Origin: Naasia aerilata | GTDB lineage: Bacteria; Actinomycetota; Actinomycetes; Actinomycetales; Microbacteriaceae | Length of the DNA: 64,000 bases | Direction of reading: 5' to 3' | Assembly (NCBI RefSeq): GCF_030296595.1 | Contig: NZ_AP027731.1 | Location: forward strand, 434,001 to 498,000 | Shown here: piece by piece, positions 25,251-36,231 of the stretch | How the letters are laid out: the number at the start of each line of letters is the position of its first letter | Position numbering within the stretch: the first letter of the stretch is position 1 | The notes under the pieces: model-generated | Databases searched by the model: none | Told to the model about the DNA's origin: nothing | The model's input: the letters and a program-made list of their open reading frames with translations, nothing else | Made by a program: the position numbers and the translations under genes

Positions 25251-26598
25251 CGGACGCCGCAGTGACGGACGCCGCAGTGCCGGACGCCGCAGGAACGCAC
25301 GCCGCACCTGGAGGCAGGCCCGCCGAGTCAGGAGGGCCCGACGGGCTTCCGCGCCGCGGGCTGAGCCGCCGCGGGCTGCTCGGACTTGTCGGCGCCGGCG
25401 CCGCGGGCCTTGCCGCAGGAGGCGGCGGAGTGGCCGCCGCGGTCGCGGCCGCTCCGGCTCCGACCGCGCGCACCTACCCCTTCAGCGGTCCGCATCAGGC
25501 GGGCATCACGACGCCCGCCCAGGACCGGCTGCACTTCGCCGTCTTCGACGTCGCCGCCGGCCTCGACCGGAGCGGCCTCGTCGAGCTGCTGCAGGACTGG
25601 TCGGCCGCCGCAGCGGCGATGACGGCGGGGCGGGAGATCGGCGAGACGGGGGCGGTCGGCGGATCCGACGTGGCACCCCCGAGGACACGGGCGAGGCACT
25701 CGGGCTGCCCGCGAGCGGCCTCACGATCACCTTCGGCTTCGGCCCGACCCTGTTCGTCACCGCCGAGGGTGCGGACCGGTTCGGGCTCGCCGGCCGCAAG
25801 CCGGCCGAGCTCGAGCCGCTGCCCCGATTCCGCGGTGACGCGCTCGAGCCCGGCGCGACCGGCGGCGACCTCTGCATCCAGGCCTGCGCGGACGATCCCC
25901 AGGTCGCGGTGCACGCCATTCGCAACCTCAGCCGCATCGCCTTCGGGCGGGCCGCCATCCGCTGGTCGCAGCTCGGGTTCGGCCGCACCTCCTCGACGTC
26001 CACGAGCCAGGCGACGCCCCGCAACCTGTTCGGCTTCAAGGACGGCACCGCCAATGTGAAGGCGGAGGAGGGCGCTGCCGTCGACGAGCACGTCTGGGTC
26101 CAGGCGGCCGACGGCCCGGCCTGGCTGACCGGGGGCTCCTACCTGGTGGCGCGCAAGATCCGCATGCTCATCGAGACCTGGGACCGGGCGGCGCTCGGCG
26201 AGCAGGAGCGGGTCATCGGCCGCAGCAAGGGCGAAGGCGCTCCCCTGTCCGGCGGGCGCGAGTTCAGCGAGCTGGACTTCGCGGCCAAGGGCGCAACCGG
26301 AGCGCCCCTCATCGATGCGAGCGCGCACGTCCGGCGCGCGCATCCCACGGTCAACGGCGGCGCTCGCCTCCTGCGCAGGGGCTACAACTTCGTGAACGGC
26401 AGCGACGAGCTGGGCCGCCTCGACGCCGGCCTGTTCTTCCTCAGCTTCCAGCGGTCACCGGAGCACTTCATCACGGTGCAGCGCAGCCTCGCCTCGGACA
26501 ACCTCAACGAGTACATCAAGCACGTCGGATCCGCCCTGTTCGCGGTGCCGCCCGGAGCATCACGCGGCGGCTGGGTCGGCGAGACGCTCTTCGCTTGA
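25247..26598 (+). CDS. efeB: DyP-type peroxidase/deferrochelatase, Tat substrate (frame break at about 25678)
   Basis: About 450 residues. A Tat signal (LSRRGLLGLVGAGAAGLAAG, residues about 38-57) directs export; the haem peroxidase domain then starts TYPFSGPHQAGITTPAQDRL. After PP the frame breaks: DTGEALGLPASGLTITFGFG and the conserved GFKDGTAN and HPTVNGG segments are in the next frame. One C missing from CCCCC (25676-25680) explains it. It oxidises or strips haem/iron for EfeO. The first 45 nt contain a near-perfect 15-nt tandem repeat with three in-frame GTGs (25247, 25262, 25277), so the true start is ambiguous. Confidence 0.85.
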
Positions 26599-26626
26599 GC
26601 CCGCAGCCACGGCCGGGACGGCGACG

Positions 26627-27081
26627 TCAGCTGCTGCTGTCGCTGCTGTCCTTCGGAGTCACCGTGTAGTTCGCCACCCAGCCGTCGCCGTCCTTCGTGA
26701 GCACCACGACGACGCCCCAGTTCGCGCCGTCGTAGGCGGCTCCCCCTCGCCCGCCGGGTCACTGCCGCCGACGAGGGTGAAGCCGGCATCGGTCAGGTCT
26801 GTCTGGATCTGCTCGCCGGCGCCTTCGGGAACGCGGATGGTGACGTTGTAGGTCTTGCCGCCCTCGTCGCCGCCGACCGCGATCCCGTAGAGCACCTCGC
26901 CGTCGTAGAGCGGCACCTCCGTGGGGAAGCCGTCGGGCACCTTCGATCCGCCGAGCTCGACCCCGCCGCCGGTGGCGTTGTGGATCAGGTTCTCGATCGG
27001 GTTGCCGCTGCACCCGGCGAGTCCGGGAGCGAGGGCGACGCCGATCAGGACGGCGAGCACGGCACGGCGGCGGTTCTGCAT
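26627..27081 (-). CDS. Hypothetical lipoprotein (frame break at about 26744)
   Basis: About 151 residues. Signal peptide with lipobox LAGC (Cys at about residue 24), then NPIENLIHNATGGGVELGGS, DGFPTEVPLYDGEVLYGIAVG and YNVTIRVPEGAGEQIQTDL, a pattern seen in small actinobacterial lipoproteins with a mixed beta fold. The first frame ends in a nonsense tail; WGVVVVLTKDGDGWVANYTVTP in the other frame continues the fold. One base missing in the CCCCC (plus strand 26742-26746) restores it. TACGCT lies 7 nt before the ATG. Function unknown; located at the outer face of the membrane. Confidence 0.65.
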
Positions 27082-27088
27082 AGCGGAG

Positions 27089-27094
27089 AGCGTA
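27089..27094 (-). promoter_or_regulatory. -10 hexamer of leaderless lipoprotein gene
   Basis: TACGCT on the minus strand, 7 nt before the ATG at 27081. Confidence 0.4.
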
Positions 27095-27164
27095 GTGTCC
27101 TCCCCCGCCCCCGCCAGGGGCGTCCGTCCCGCTCGGCGCGGATCCGGCAGCCGCTGCGTCCGGC

Positions 27165-27557
27165 TCAGCCCGCCGCGATGCTGGCGAGCTGGATCAGGTT
27201 CCCGCAGGTGTCGTCGAGGATGACCGTCGTCACCGGCCCCATCTCTATGGGCGGCTGGACGAAGCTGACCCCGAGCGCCTGAAGGCGCTCGTACTCGGCC
27301 GCGACATCGTCGACGCCGAAGCTCGCGAACGGGATGCCGTCGGCGACGAGCGCCTCGGTGAACGGGCGGACGGCCGGGTGATCGTTCGGCTCGAGCAGGA
27401 GCTCGACTCCCTCGGGGCCGTCGGGCGCCGCGACGGTCAGCCAGCGGTGCTCGCCCAGCGGGATGTCGTTCTTCGGCAGGAAGCCGAGCACGCCCGTGTA
27501 GAACTCGAGCGCCTTCTGCTGGTCGTCGACGAAGACGCTCGTGGTGGTGATCCTCAT
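27165..27557 (-). CDS. VOC-family (glyoxalase/dioxygenase fold) protein
   Basis: 130 residues, two beta-alpha-beta-beta-beta modules: MRITTTSVFVDDQQKALEFYTGVLGF at the start, WLTVAAPDGPEGVELLLEPNDH, then GIPFASFGVDDVAAEYERLQALGVSFV and MGPVTTVILDDTCGNLIQLA. This is the glyoxalase-like layout with metal ligands near the N-terminus and end. Activity unknown; possible resistance or lyase function. It overlaps the ArsR gene by 4 nt, so it forms an operon with that regulator. Confidence 0.85.
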   Translation of the reverse strand: MRITTTSVFVDDQQKALEFYTGVLGFLPKNDIPLGEHRWLTVAAPDGPEGVELLLEPNDHPAVRPFTEALVADGIPFASFGVDDVAAEYERLQALGVSFVQPPIEMGPVTTVILDDTCGNLIQLASIAAG

Positions 27558-27847
27558 TGCTGTCCCTCTTCCGCCGGCGGCGCGATCCGCTCGACCCAGT
27601 CCCGCACGCCGCCGAGCGCGGTGGGGTCGAGGTGGTGGAGAGTCGTGCGTCCCTGCACGGTCGTCGATACGAGCCCAGCGGCCTTGAGCACCCCGAGGTG
27701 CTTCGCGACCGCCTGCCGGCTCATGCTGTGCCCGCTGCCCAGGAGGCGCACGCACAGCTCGAACAGCGTCTGGTCGTTCCGCTCCGCGAGCGCCTCGACG
27801 AGCCGGCGCCGGGCCGGGTCGGCGATGGCAGGGAACACCTCCTCCAC
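27554..27847 (-). CDS. ArsR-family transcriptional regulator
   Basis: 97 residues: IADPARRRLVEALAERNDQT, then HSMSRQAVAKHLGVLKAAGLVSTTVQGRTTLHHLDP as the winged helix with the recognition helix, which lacks the Cys metal site of ArsR proper. It likely represses the VOC gene that follows (4-nt overlap) and the divergent YciI gene. Start GTG 27847 follows TATTGT with a 6-nt spacer; a second GTG at 27835 is possible. A palindrome upstream (27860-27877) is a good operator candidate. Confidence 0.8.
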   Translation of the reverse strand: MEEVFPAIADPARRRLVEALAERNDQTLFELCVRLLGSGHSMSRQAVAKHLGVLKAAGLVSTTVQGRTTLHHLDPTALGGVRDWVERIAPPAEEGQQ

Positions 27848-27859
27848 ACCGTCACAATA

Positions 27860-27877
27860 GGCAACTTCGAGGTTGCC
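27860..27877. promoter_or_regulatory. Palindrome, candidate ArsR operator
   Basis: GGCAACTTCGAGGTTGCC is symmetric at 16 of 18 positions and lies just upstream of the ArsR start and between it and the divergent YciI gene. Typical ArsR operator shape; binding untested. Confidence 0.55.
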
Positions 27878-27967
27878 AATCAAGTAGATGGCGAAATGTC
27901 GAAGCGCGGCATGCCGGTTCGACGTGAGAATGATGCGCCGAGCGGCGCAGATCCCAAGGAGGACGAC

Positions 27968-28315
27968 ATGGAGTTTCTGATGATCGTGGCGGCGGACCCG
28001 GAGGCCGAGCCGTACGTCGCCGAGGAGGACACCGCGGAGGCGTGGGTCGAGGAGATGGACGGCAGAGGCGTCCGGGTGCGCGGCAACCGCCTGCACCCGG
28101 CCGAGCGCGCAACGACAGTGCGACGGCGCGGGGGTCGCGTGCTCGTCACCGACGGTCCGTTCGCGGAGACGAAGGAGACCATCCTCGGCTACGACGTGCT
28201 GGAGTGCGCGAGCCTCGAGGAGGCGATCGAGGTCGCCGCGAAGCATCCGATGGCTCGGTTCGGCCGGCTGGAGCTGCGCCCCGCGTGGCCCTTCGACCCC
28301 GACGAGGGCGCCTGA
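27968..28315 (+). CDS. YciI-like protein
   Basis: 115 residues: MEFLMIVAADPEAEPYVAEED, then RLHPAERATTVRRRGGRVLVTDGPFAETKETILGYDVLECASLEEAIEVAAKHP, the YCII/DGPF fold pattern (VTDGPFAETKE is the hallmark). Members are small ferredoxin-like proteins of unknown activity, often next to sigma factors or ArsR regulators. It faces the ArsR-VOC pair across the operator palindrome. Downstream, a hairpin follows. Confidence 0.85.
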   Translation: MEFLMIVAADPEAEPYVAEEDTAEAWVEEMDGRGVRVRGNRLHPAERATTVRRRGGRVLVTDGPFAETKETILGYDVLECASLEEAIEVAAKHPMARFGRLELRPAWPFDPDEGA

Positions 28316-28330
28316 CCCGGCCTCGAGACG

Positions 28331-28455
28331 CGCGGATCAGGACACGGCCGTCGCGAGACGGCGTGTCGTCCTGATCCGCGCTCGAGAAGCAGCGGAGTTC
28401 CTGATCCGCGCCGAATCTCTCGATCCGCGCAGGCGGCGGGGATCAGGAGCGCGGC
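28331..28455. repeat. Palindrome cluster between convergent YciI and typA
   Basis: CGCGGATCAGGAC (28331-28343) pairs exactly with GTCCTGATCCGCG (28368-28380), flanked by CTCGAG on both sides. The inner sequence (GCCGTC gcga GACGGC) adds a second stem. Further copies of CTGATCCGCG (28401-28410) and GATCAGGAGCGCGG (28441-28454) follow, so one arm motif is repeated four times. Probable terminator region for both genes. Confidence 0.6.
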
Positions 28456-28463
28456 GGAGCGGG

Positions 28464-30370
<1,907 letters not shown>

Positions 30371-30512
30371 GAGAAACATCCTTGGAAAGAGGGGCCGGGG
30401 AAGCGGCCGGGAAGGCTGAAGGGCGCGACACGGCCCCAGCAGTCGTCCAGTCTACTCCGGATCAACCGAGTTGGTTGAGGAGAGCCCCTTCAGCGCAGTG
30501 TCCACGCCCGCT

Positions 30513-30628
30513 GATTGAGGAGCCCACGGAGCGGGCGTCTCGAAATCGAGGGACGCCTCCACCGAGTGGCTGAGTCCAGAGGTCGGTTCACCGGATTTCG
30601 AGACGCTCCCTGCGGTCGCTCCTCAATT
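30513..30628. repeat. Inverted pair of TTGAGGAGC/GTCTCGAAA intergenic elements
   Basis: Two 35-nt elements (30513-30547 and 30594-30628) are in inverted orientation; the ends match (ATTGAGGAGC and GCGTCTCGAAATC) while the centre differs. A third half element (GGTTGAGGAG) begins at 30473. The pattern resembles short palindromic repeats I recall from Microbacteriaceae and related genomes. They lie in the 276-nt gap between typA and the ABC ATPase, which has no other recognisable content. Confidence 0.7.
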
Positions 30629-30646
30629 GACGAGATCTCAGAGGAA

Positions 30647-32382
30647 TCAGATCCCGAGCTTGATGCCCGCCCCGGGGATCGCGTCGAGGAGGTCGCGCGT
30701 GTACTGCTCCTGCGGGGAGTCGAACACGACGTCGGTCGGCGCGGCCTCGACGATCCGGCCCTTCTGCATCACGCAGACGTTGTCCGCGATGACGCGCACC
30801 ACGGCGAGGTCGTGCGTGATGAAGAGGTAGGTCAGCCCGAGCTCGCCCTGCAGGTCTGCGAGCAGGCGCAGGATCTGCGCCTGCACGAGCACGTCGAGCG
30901 CGGACACGGCCTCGTCGAGGATGACGATGTCGGGCTTGAGGGCGAGGGCGCGAGCGATGGCCACGCGCTGCCGCTGGCCGCCCGAGAGCTCGTTCGGGTA
31001 GCGCCCGGCGATCATGCGCGGCAGCGACACCTGGTCGAGGAGCTCGAACACCCGCTCGCGCCGGCTGGCCCGGTCGCCCACGTTGTGCACCTTGAGCGGC
31101 TCGGCGATGGTGTTGCCGATGTTGCCGAGCGGGTCCAGCGAGCCGTAGGGGTCCTGGAACACCGGCTGCATCGCACGGCGCAGCGAGAGCATCTGGCGAC
31201 CGCGCAGTCCGTCGATCCGGCGGCCCTGCACGGTGATCGCGCCGCTCGTCGGCTCCTCCAGCTTGAGGAGCAGCTTCGCCACGGTCGACTTGCCCGAGCC
31301 GGACTCGCCCACCAGGGCCGTCGTGGTGCCCTTCGCGATCGCGAAGGAGACGTCGTCGACGGCGGTGAACTCGGCGGACCTGAGCCCGCCGCCGCGGATC
31401 TTGAACACCTTGGTGAGGTTCTCGACGACGATCGCGGGCGGCTCGCCCACCGCCGCCTCGACGTGCTCGGCCCGCGCCTCCGCGGCGCTGATGAGATCGA
31501 TGCCGTCGGTCGCGTCGGTCTCCGCGTGCTCGAGGGTGCCGAGCGTCTGGCCGCTCGCCTGGATGCGGCGGGAGGCGAGGCTCGGCGCGGCGGCGATGAG
31601 CCGCTGAGTGTACGGGTGCAGCGGGTTCTGCAGGATCTCGACGCTCGGGCCGGCCTCGACGATCTTGCCCTTGTACATGACGATGAGCTTCTCGGCCCGC
31701 TCGGCGGCGAGGCCGAGGTCGTGGGTGATGAAGAGCACCGCCGTGCCGCTGCGCTCGGTGAGCGTCTCGAGGTGGTCGAGGATGCGCCTCTGCACGGTGA
31801 CGTCGAGGGCCGAGGTGGGCTCGTCGGCGATCAGCAGCCGCGGGTCCGCAGCGAGTCCGATGCCGATGAGCACGCGCTGGCGCATGCCGCCCGAGAACTG
31901 GTGCGGGAACTGGTGGAGGCGCTGGTCGGCGTCCGCGAGGCCCGCCGACTTGAGGACCTCGATCGCCTTCTCCCGGACGGCCTTCTTGCCGGTCGCGAGG
32001 CCGTTGGCCCGGATGGTCTCCTCGACCTGGAAGCCGATGCTCCATACCGGGTTGAGGTTCGACATCGGGTCCTGCGGCACGAAGCCGATGAGCTTCCCGC
32101 GGATGTCCTCGAGCTCCTGGCGGGACGCGTTCGCGAGGTCCCGCCCCTCGAACAGCACCGAGCCGCCGGTGATCCGGCCGGTTCCCGGGAGCAGGTTGAT
32201 GATCGCCGCGGCGGTCGTCGACTTGCCGGACCCGGACTCCCCACGATCGCGACGGTCTCACCGCGGTCGATGGTGAAGCTCACGCCGTTGAGGGCGGGCA
32301 CGAGGCCGCTCTGGGTGCGGAATCCGACCTGCAGGTCCCGGACCTCGAGCAGCGGGGCGCCGGAAACGGGGATCGCGGTCAT
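30647..32382 (-). CDS. Fused double-ATPase peptide ABC transporter subunit (frame break at about 32240)
   Basis: About 578 residues holding two complete ABC domains, as in DppD/DppF or OppD/OppF fusions. Domain 1: TVAIVGESGSGKST (split by the break), SGGMRQRVLIGIGLAADP, LLIADEPTSALD. Domain 2 (from about residue 315): TTALVGESGSGKSTVAKLL, LSGGQRQRVAIARALALKP, VILDEAVSALD. The break is one missing base in the CCCC at 32239-32242 (plus strand). It powers the transporter with the permeases that overlap it (4 nt at the start). The 3' end lies beyond the repeat gap before typA. Confidence 0.85.
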
Positions 32383-33342
32383 CGGAGTGCCCTCGCCTTC
32401 GGGTCGAGCGCGTCGCGGAGGGCCTCGCCGAGCAGGATGAAGCTCAGCACGGTGACGGACAGCGCGATCGACGGGTAGATGAGCGTCTGCGGGTTGGTCC
32501 GCAGGTCGCGCTGCGCCTGGCTGATGTCGTTGCCCCACGACTGCGTCGTTCCCGGCAGGCCGACGCCGAGGAACGACAGCGTCGCCTCCGCAGTGATGGC
32601 GGCCGCGAGCGACAGCGTCGTGATGACGAGGACCGGCGCGATCGAGTTGGGCAGCACGTGCCGGAACAGGATGCGCAGCTTCGAGAGCCCGATCGCGGTC
32701 GCCGCCACGACGTAGTCGGACTGCTTCACCCGCAGCACCTCGGACCTCAGCACGCGCGCCGTCGACGGCCAGGAGAACAGGCCGATGGCCAGCGCGATCA
32801 CGAAGATGTTCCGGTAGGCCGACAGCACCGACATGATGACGACCGCGGCGAGGATGTAGGGGATCGAGAAGAAGATGTCGCCGGCGCGGGAGAGCACCGT
32901 GTCGAGGAAGCCGCCGAAGAAGCCGGCCAGCGACCCGAAGATCAGGCCGAGCGTGGTCGTCAGGATGATCACGAGGATGCCGACCGACAGCGACGTCGAG
33001 GCGCCGTGGACGATGCGCGAGTAGACGTCGCAGCCCTGCTTGGTGTAGCCGAGGGTGCCCGTCGGTCGGGCCGCCGTTGCTGAACTGGAGGTCGCAGCGC
33101 GCCGGGTCGACCGACGAGAAGAGGCCGGGGAAGAGCGCGACGAACACGATGAAGACGATGAGCGCGCCAGAGATCCAGAACATCGGGCGGTGCTTGAGGT
33201 CGCCCCACGCGTCGCGCCAGAGGTTGCTCGGCTTGCTGTCCACCGTGACGGTGTCGACGGCGGCGATCGGCGTCTCCTCGACGGGAGCGACGTAGTGCTC
33301 CGCGGAGACCGGCCGGCCGGCCGTGCGGGACTCACTTGACAT
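32379..33342 (-). CDS. Peptide ABC transporter permease, DppC-like (2-nt break near 33054)
   Basis: About 321 residues, six membrane segments. An N-terminal helix (MFWISGALIVFIVFVALFPGL) precedes a periplasmic loop; GHPLG needs two further C in the run at 33053-33055, after which GYTKQGCDVYSRIVHGASTSLSVG and the six-segment core continue. The EAA loop region AIGLSKLRILFRHVLPNSIAPV contacts the ATPase. Start ATG 33342 overlaps the end of DppB (11 nt), and the end overlaps the ATPase start (4 nt). Known to import di- or oligopeptides. Confidence 0.85.
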
Positions 33343-34261
33343 AGCGGATCCTCGGATCGAGAACGGCGTAGAGGAGGTCGACCAGGATGTTGACGATCAG
33401 GTACAGCAGCACCATGACGGTCACGAACGAGACGACGGTCGGGCGCTCCCCGCGGATGATGGCCTGGAACAGCGTGTTGCCGACACCCGGCACGTTGAAG
33501 ATGCCCTCGGTCACGGTGGCGCCCACGATGAGGATGCCGAAGTCCGCGCCGAACTGGGTGGTGACCGGGATGAGCGAGTTGCGCAGGATGTGCACGGGCA
33601 CCACGCGGCGCCGCGAGAGGCCCTTGCTGTAGGCGGTCCGGACGAAGTCGGCGGTCGCGGTCTCCACGACCGACGAGCGCGTGAGCCGGATCGAGAAGGC
33701 GACCACGAACAGCGCCAGGATGATGGCCGGCAATATCAGCCGGGGTATCGAGGTGTCGGCGCCCACGGTGGCGGGGAACCAGCCGAGCTTGACGCCGAAG
33801 AAGAACTGGCCGATGAAGCAGAGCACGAAGATCGGCACCGACACGAGCAGGAGGCTGACGACGAGCGACGTCGCGTCGAAGATGCCGCCCTTGCGCAGGC
33901 CGCTGATGAGCCCGACCGAGAGCGCGACGACGATCTCGATGATGATCGCCATGAGCGCGAGCTTCAGGGTCACCGGGAAGGCCCGGGCGAGGATCGTGTT
34001 GACCGGCTGGCCGGAGAAGGAGATGCCGAAGTCGCCGCGGAAGATGTTGCCCACGTAGCTGAGGTACTGGACGATGAACGGCTGGTCGAAGTGGTACTGC
34101 TCGCGGATGCGGGCGAGCAGGGCCGGGCTCGGGGTCCGCTCGCCGAACAGGGCGAGGATCGGGTCTCCCGGCATGGCGAACACCATGAAGTAGATGAGGA
34201 ACGTGGTGCCGAGGAGCACCGGGATCGCCTGCAGCAGGCGGCGGAGGATGTAGAAGGCCAC
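33332..34261 (-). CDS. Peptide ABC transporter permease, DppB-like
   Basis: 309 residues. N-terminal ILRRLLQAIPVLLGTTFLIYFMVFAMPGDP is the DppB hallmark; four further membrane segments follow, and KGLSRRRVVPVHILRNSLIPVTTQF is the EAA-type cytoplasmic loop. Together with the DppC-like partner it forms the membrane channel of the peptide importer. GTG start at 34261. A short hairpin separates it from the binding-protein gene; it overlaps DppC by 11 nt. Confidence 0.9.
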   Translation of the reverse strand: MAFYILRRLLQAIPVLLGTTFLIYFMVFAMPGDPILALFGERTPSPALLARIREQYHFDQPFIVQYLSYVGNIFRGDFGISFSGQPVNTILARAFPVTLKLALMAIIIEIVVALSVGLISGLRKGGIFDATSLVVSLLLVSVPIFVLCFIGQFFFGVKLGWFPATVGADTSIPRLILPAIILALFVVAFSIRLTRSSVVETATADFVRTAYSKGLSRRRVVPVHILRNSLIPVTTQFGADFGILIVGATVTEGIFNVPGVGNTLFQAIIRGERPTVVSFVTVMVLLYLIVNILVDLLYAVLDPRIRYVK

Positions 34262-34319
34262 CTGATCAGCCTCGGCGCGAGCGGGAGAGCATTGGAAGAA
34301 AGTACCTCACTGTCATGAG

Positions 34320-34351
34320 GGTGGGGCGGCAGCTCGCGCTGCCGCCCCACC
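34320..34351 (-). terminator. Intercistronic hairpin between binding-protein and permease genes
   Basis: A perfect 14-nt stem (34320-34333 with 34338-34351) and a TCGC tetraloop, GGTGGGGCGGCAGC on the plus strand. It lies 22 nt after the binding-protein stop and 58 nt before the permease start. It may attenuate transcription into the permeases or protect the 3' end of the binding-protein mRNA, so that the binding protein is made in excess. Confidence 0.7.
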
Positions 34352-34373
34352 GTCGTGGTGTTGCCCTGCTGGG

Positions 34374-36047
34374 TTACGAGTTCTTGGTGATCTCGTAGTA
34401 GATCGGAACTGACTTCCAGTCGAACTTGACGTTGTCCACGGACTCGCCGTAGCCGCCGGTCACGTTCGAGTACCACAGCGGGATGGCCGGGAGGTCCTTC
34501 AGGAGGACCTCCTGCGCCTGCTGGAAGAGCTCGTTCGCCTTGTCGATGTCCGGCTCGGCAGCGCCCTCGTCGAGGAGCTTGTCGAACTCGGGGCTCGAGT
34601 AGTCTCCGTCGTTCGAGCTCGCGTTGGTCGCGTAGATCGGGCCGAGGAAGTTGAACAGGCCGGGGTAGTCCGCCTGCCAGCCGGTGCGGAAGGCGCTCTG
34701 CACCTCGCGCTTGCCCGCATCGTTCTTCGTGATCAGCGCACGCGCCTCAGCGAAGGTCGGGTACGGGTTGCCCGCGGCGTCGATGCCCAGCGTGTTCTTG
34801 ATGCTGTTGCAGACCGCGTCGACCCAGCCCTGGTGGCCGCCGTCGGCGTTGTACGCGATCGTGAAGGAGCCCGACCACGGCGAGATCGCGTCGGCCTGGG
34901 CCCACAGCTTCTTCGCCTCGTCCGGGTTGTACTTCAGCACGTCGGCGCCCTTGAGGGAGTCCGAGTACCCGTCGATGGTGGGCGACGTGAAGTCGCTCGC
35001 CGGGGTGCGGGTGCCCTCGAAGATCACCTTGGTGATCTGGTCGCGGTCGATGGCCATCGACAGCGCCTGACGACGCAGCTGGCCCTCCTCGCCCTGGAAG
35101 TGCGCGAACGCCTCCGGGTGCGAGTAGTTGGTCGTGTCGGACGGGATCGTGAACGACTGGAAGATCGCCGCGGCCTGGTTCACCGCACGGTCGCCGAGGT
35201 CGTCCTCGAAGGTCGCGTAGTTCGCGTCCGGGATCGCGTCGAGCACGTCGAGACCGCCCGAGAGCAGGTCGGCGTACGCGGCGTCGAGCGTCGCGTAGAA
35301 GACGAGCGAGAGTCCGCCGTTCTTCGGCTTGCGCGGGCCGTCGTAGTCCTCGTTCGGAGCGAGGTCGATCTTGACGTTGTGCTGCCAGGCGTCCTTGCCG
35401 TCGAACTTGTACGGGCCGTTGCCGATCGGGTTCTCACCGAAGCCGTCGACGACCTTGCCGTCCTTGTCGAACGCCGCTGCGGGCAGCGGGTAGAACGCCG
35501 AGTAGCCCAGGCGCAGCGGGAAGTCCGACCGCGGCTGGCTGAGCTTGACGGTGAACGTGTAGTCGTCGACCTTGTTGAGGCCGGTGAGCTCGGTGTCCTC
35601 GTCGTAGCTGAAGCCCTCGATGTCCTCGAAGAAGTACGAGTTCAGCTGGGCGTTCGAGGCGAGCGCGCCGAACTTCCAAGCGTTGATGAACGAGTCCGCG
35701 TTGACGTCCTCGCCGTTGGTGAACTTGTGGCCCTTGGCGACCTTGATCGTGAAGGTCTGCGAGTCATCGGTGGTGATGGACTCCGCCATGTCGTTCTTGG
35801 GGCTGCCGTCGGCCTCGTAGTACTCGAGTCCCGCGAAGAGCGCCTCGAGGATCTTGCCGCCGCCGGTCTCGTTCGTGTTGGTGGGGACCAGCGGGTTCTG
35901 CGGCTCGGAGCCGTTCGCTGTGATGACCGCGGAGGTGTCGCCGCTGGACGCCTTGTCTCCGCTGCTGCCGCTTGCGCAACCGGTGAGCACCAGCGCGCTG
36001 GCGGACACCAGCACTGCTGCGCTCAGACCGATACGTCTGAATTTCAC
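34374..36047 (-). CDS. Peptide ABC transporter substrate-binding lipoprotein
   Basis: 557 residues, SBP family 5 (DppA/OppA type). Lipobox LTGCASG (Cys about residue 24), then VITANGSEPQNPLVPTNTNETGGG, ILEALFAGLEYYEADGSPKNDMAES and GHKFTNGEDVNADSFINAWK, the family-5 order; C-terminal DLPAIPLWYSNVTGGY. Captures peptides or small oligopeptides for the importer. GTG 36047 has GGAGGA 8 nt upstream, a strong ribosome site unlike most genes here. The 184-nt gap to the DCC gene at 36232 presumably holds divergent promoters; no clear element seen. Confidence 0.9.
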   Translation of the reverse strand: MKFRRIGLSAAVLVSASALVLTGCASGSSGDKASSGDTSAVITANGSEPQNPLVPTNTNETGGGKILEALFAGLEYYEADGSPKNDMAESITTDDSQTFTIKVAKGHKFTNGEDVNADSFINAWKFGALASNAQLNSYFFEDIEGFSYDEDTELTGLNKVDDYTFTVKLSQPRSDFPLRLGYSAFYPLPAAAFDKDGKVVDGFGENPIGNGPYKFDGKDAWQHNVKIDLAPNEDYDGPRKPKNGGLSLVFYATLDAAYADLLSGGLDVLDAIPDANYATFEDDLGDRAVNQAAAIFQSFTIPSDTTNYSHPEAFAHFQGEEGQLRRQALSMAIDRDQITKVIFEGTRTPASDFTSPTIDGYSDSLKGADVLKYNPDEAKKLWAQADAISPWSGSFTIAYNADGGHQGWVDAVCNSIKNTLGIDAAGNPYPTFAEARALITKNDAGKREVQSAFRTGWQADYPGLFNFLGPIYATNASSNDGDYSSPEFDKLLDEGAAEPDIDKANELFQQAQEVLLKDLPAIPLWYSNVTGGYGESVDNVKFDWKSVPIYYEITKNS

Positions 36048-36231
36048 TCTGTGTTCCTCCTGAGGTCATGCAAAGGAAAGCGCCGAGCAGGCAAGGGACC
36101 CCACGGCGCTGGATATCAGTACCCTAGGTGGGGTACAGAGCGCGCCCAAATCGACGGGCCGTATCGTTACCTGGCGGGCACTAATTTCGAGGATGCTTGC
36201 GCCCAACGCAAGAAAGTTGCCGAAGGGAACT

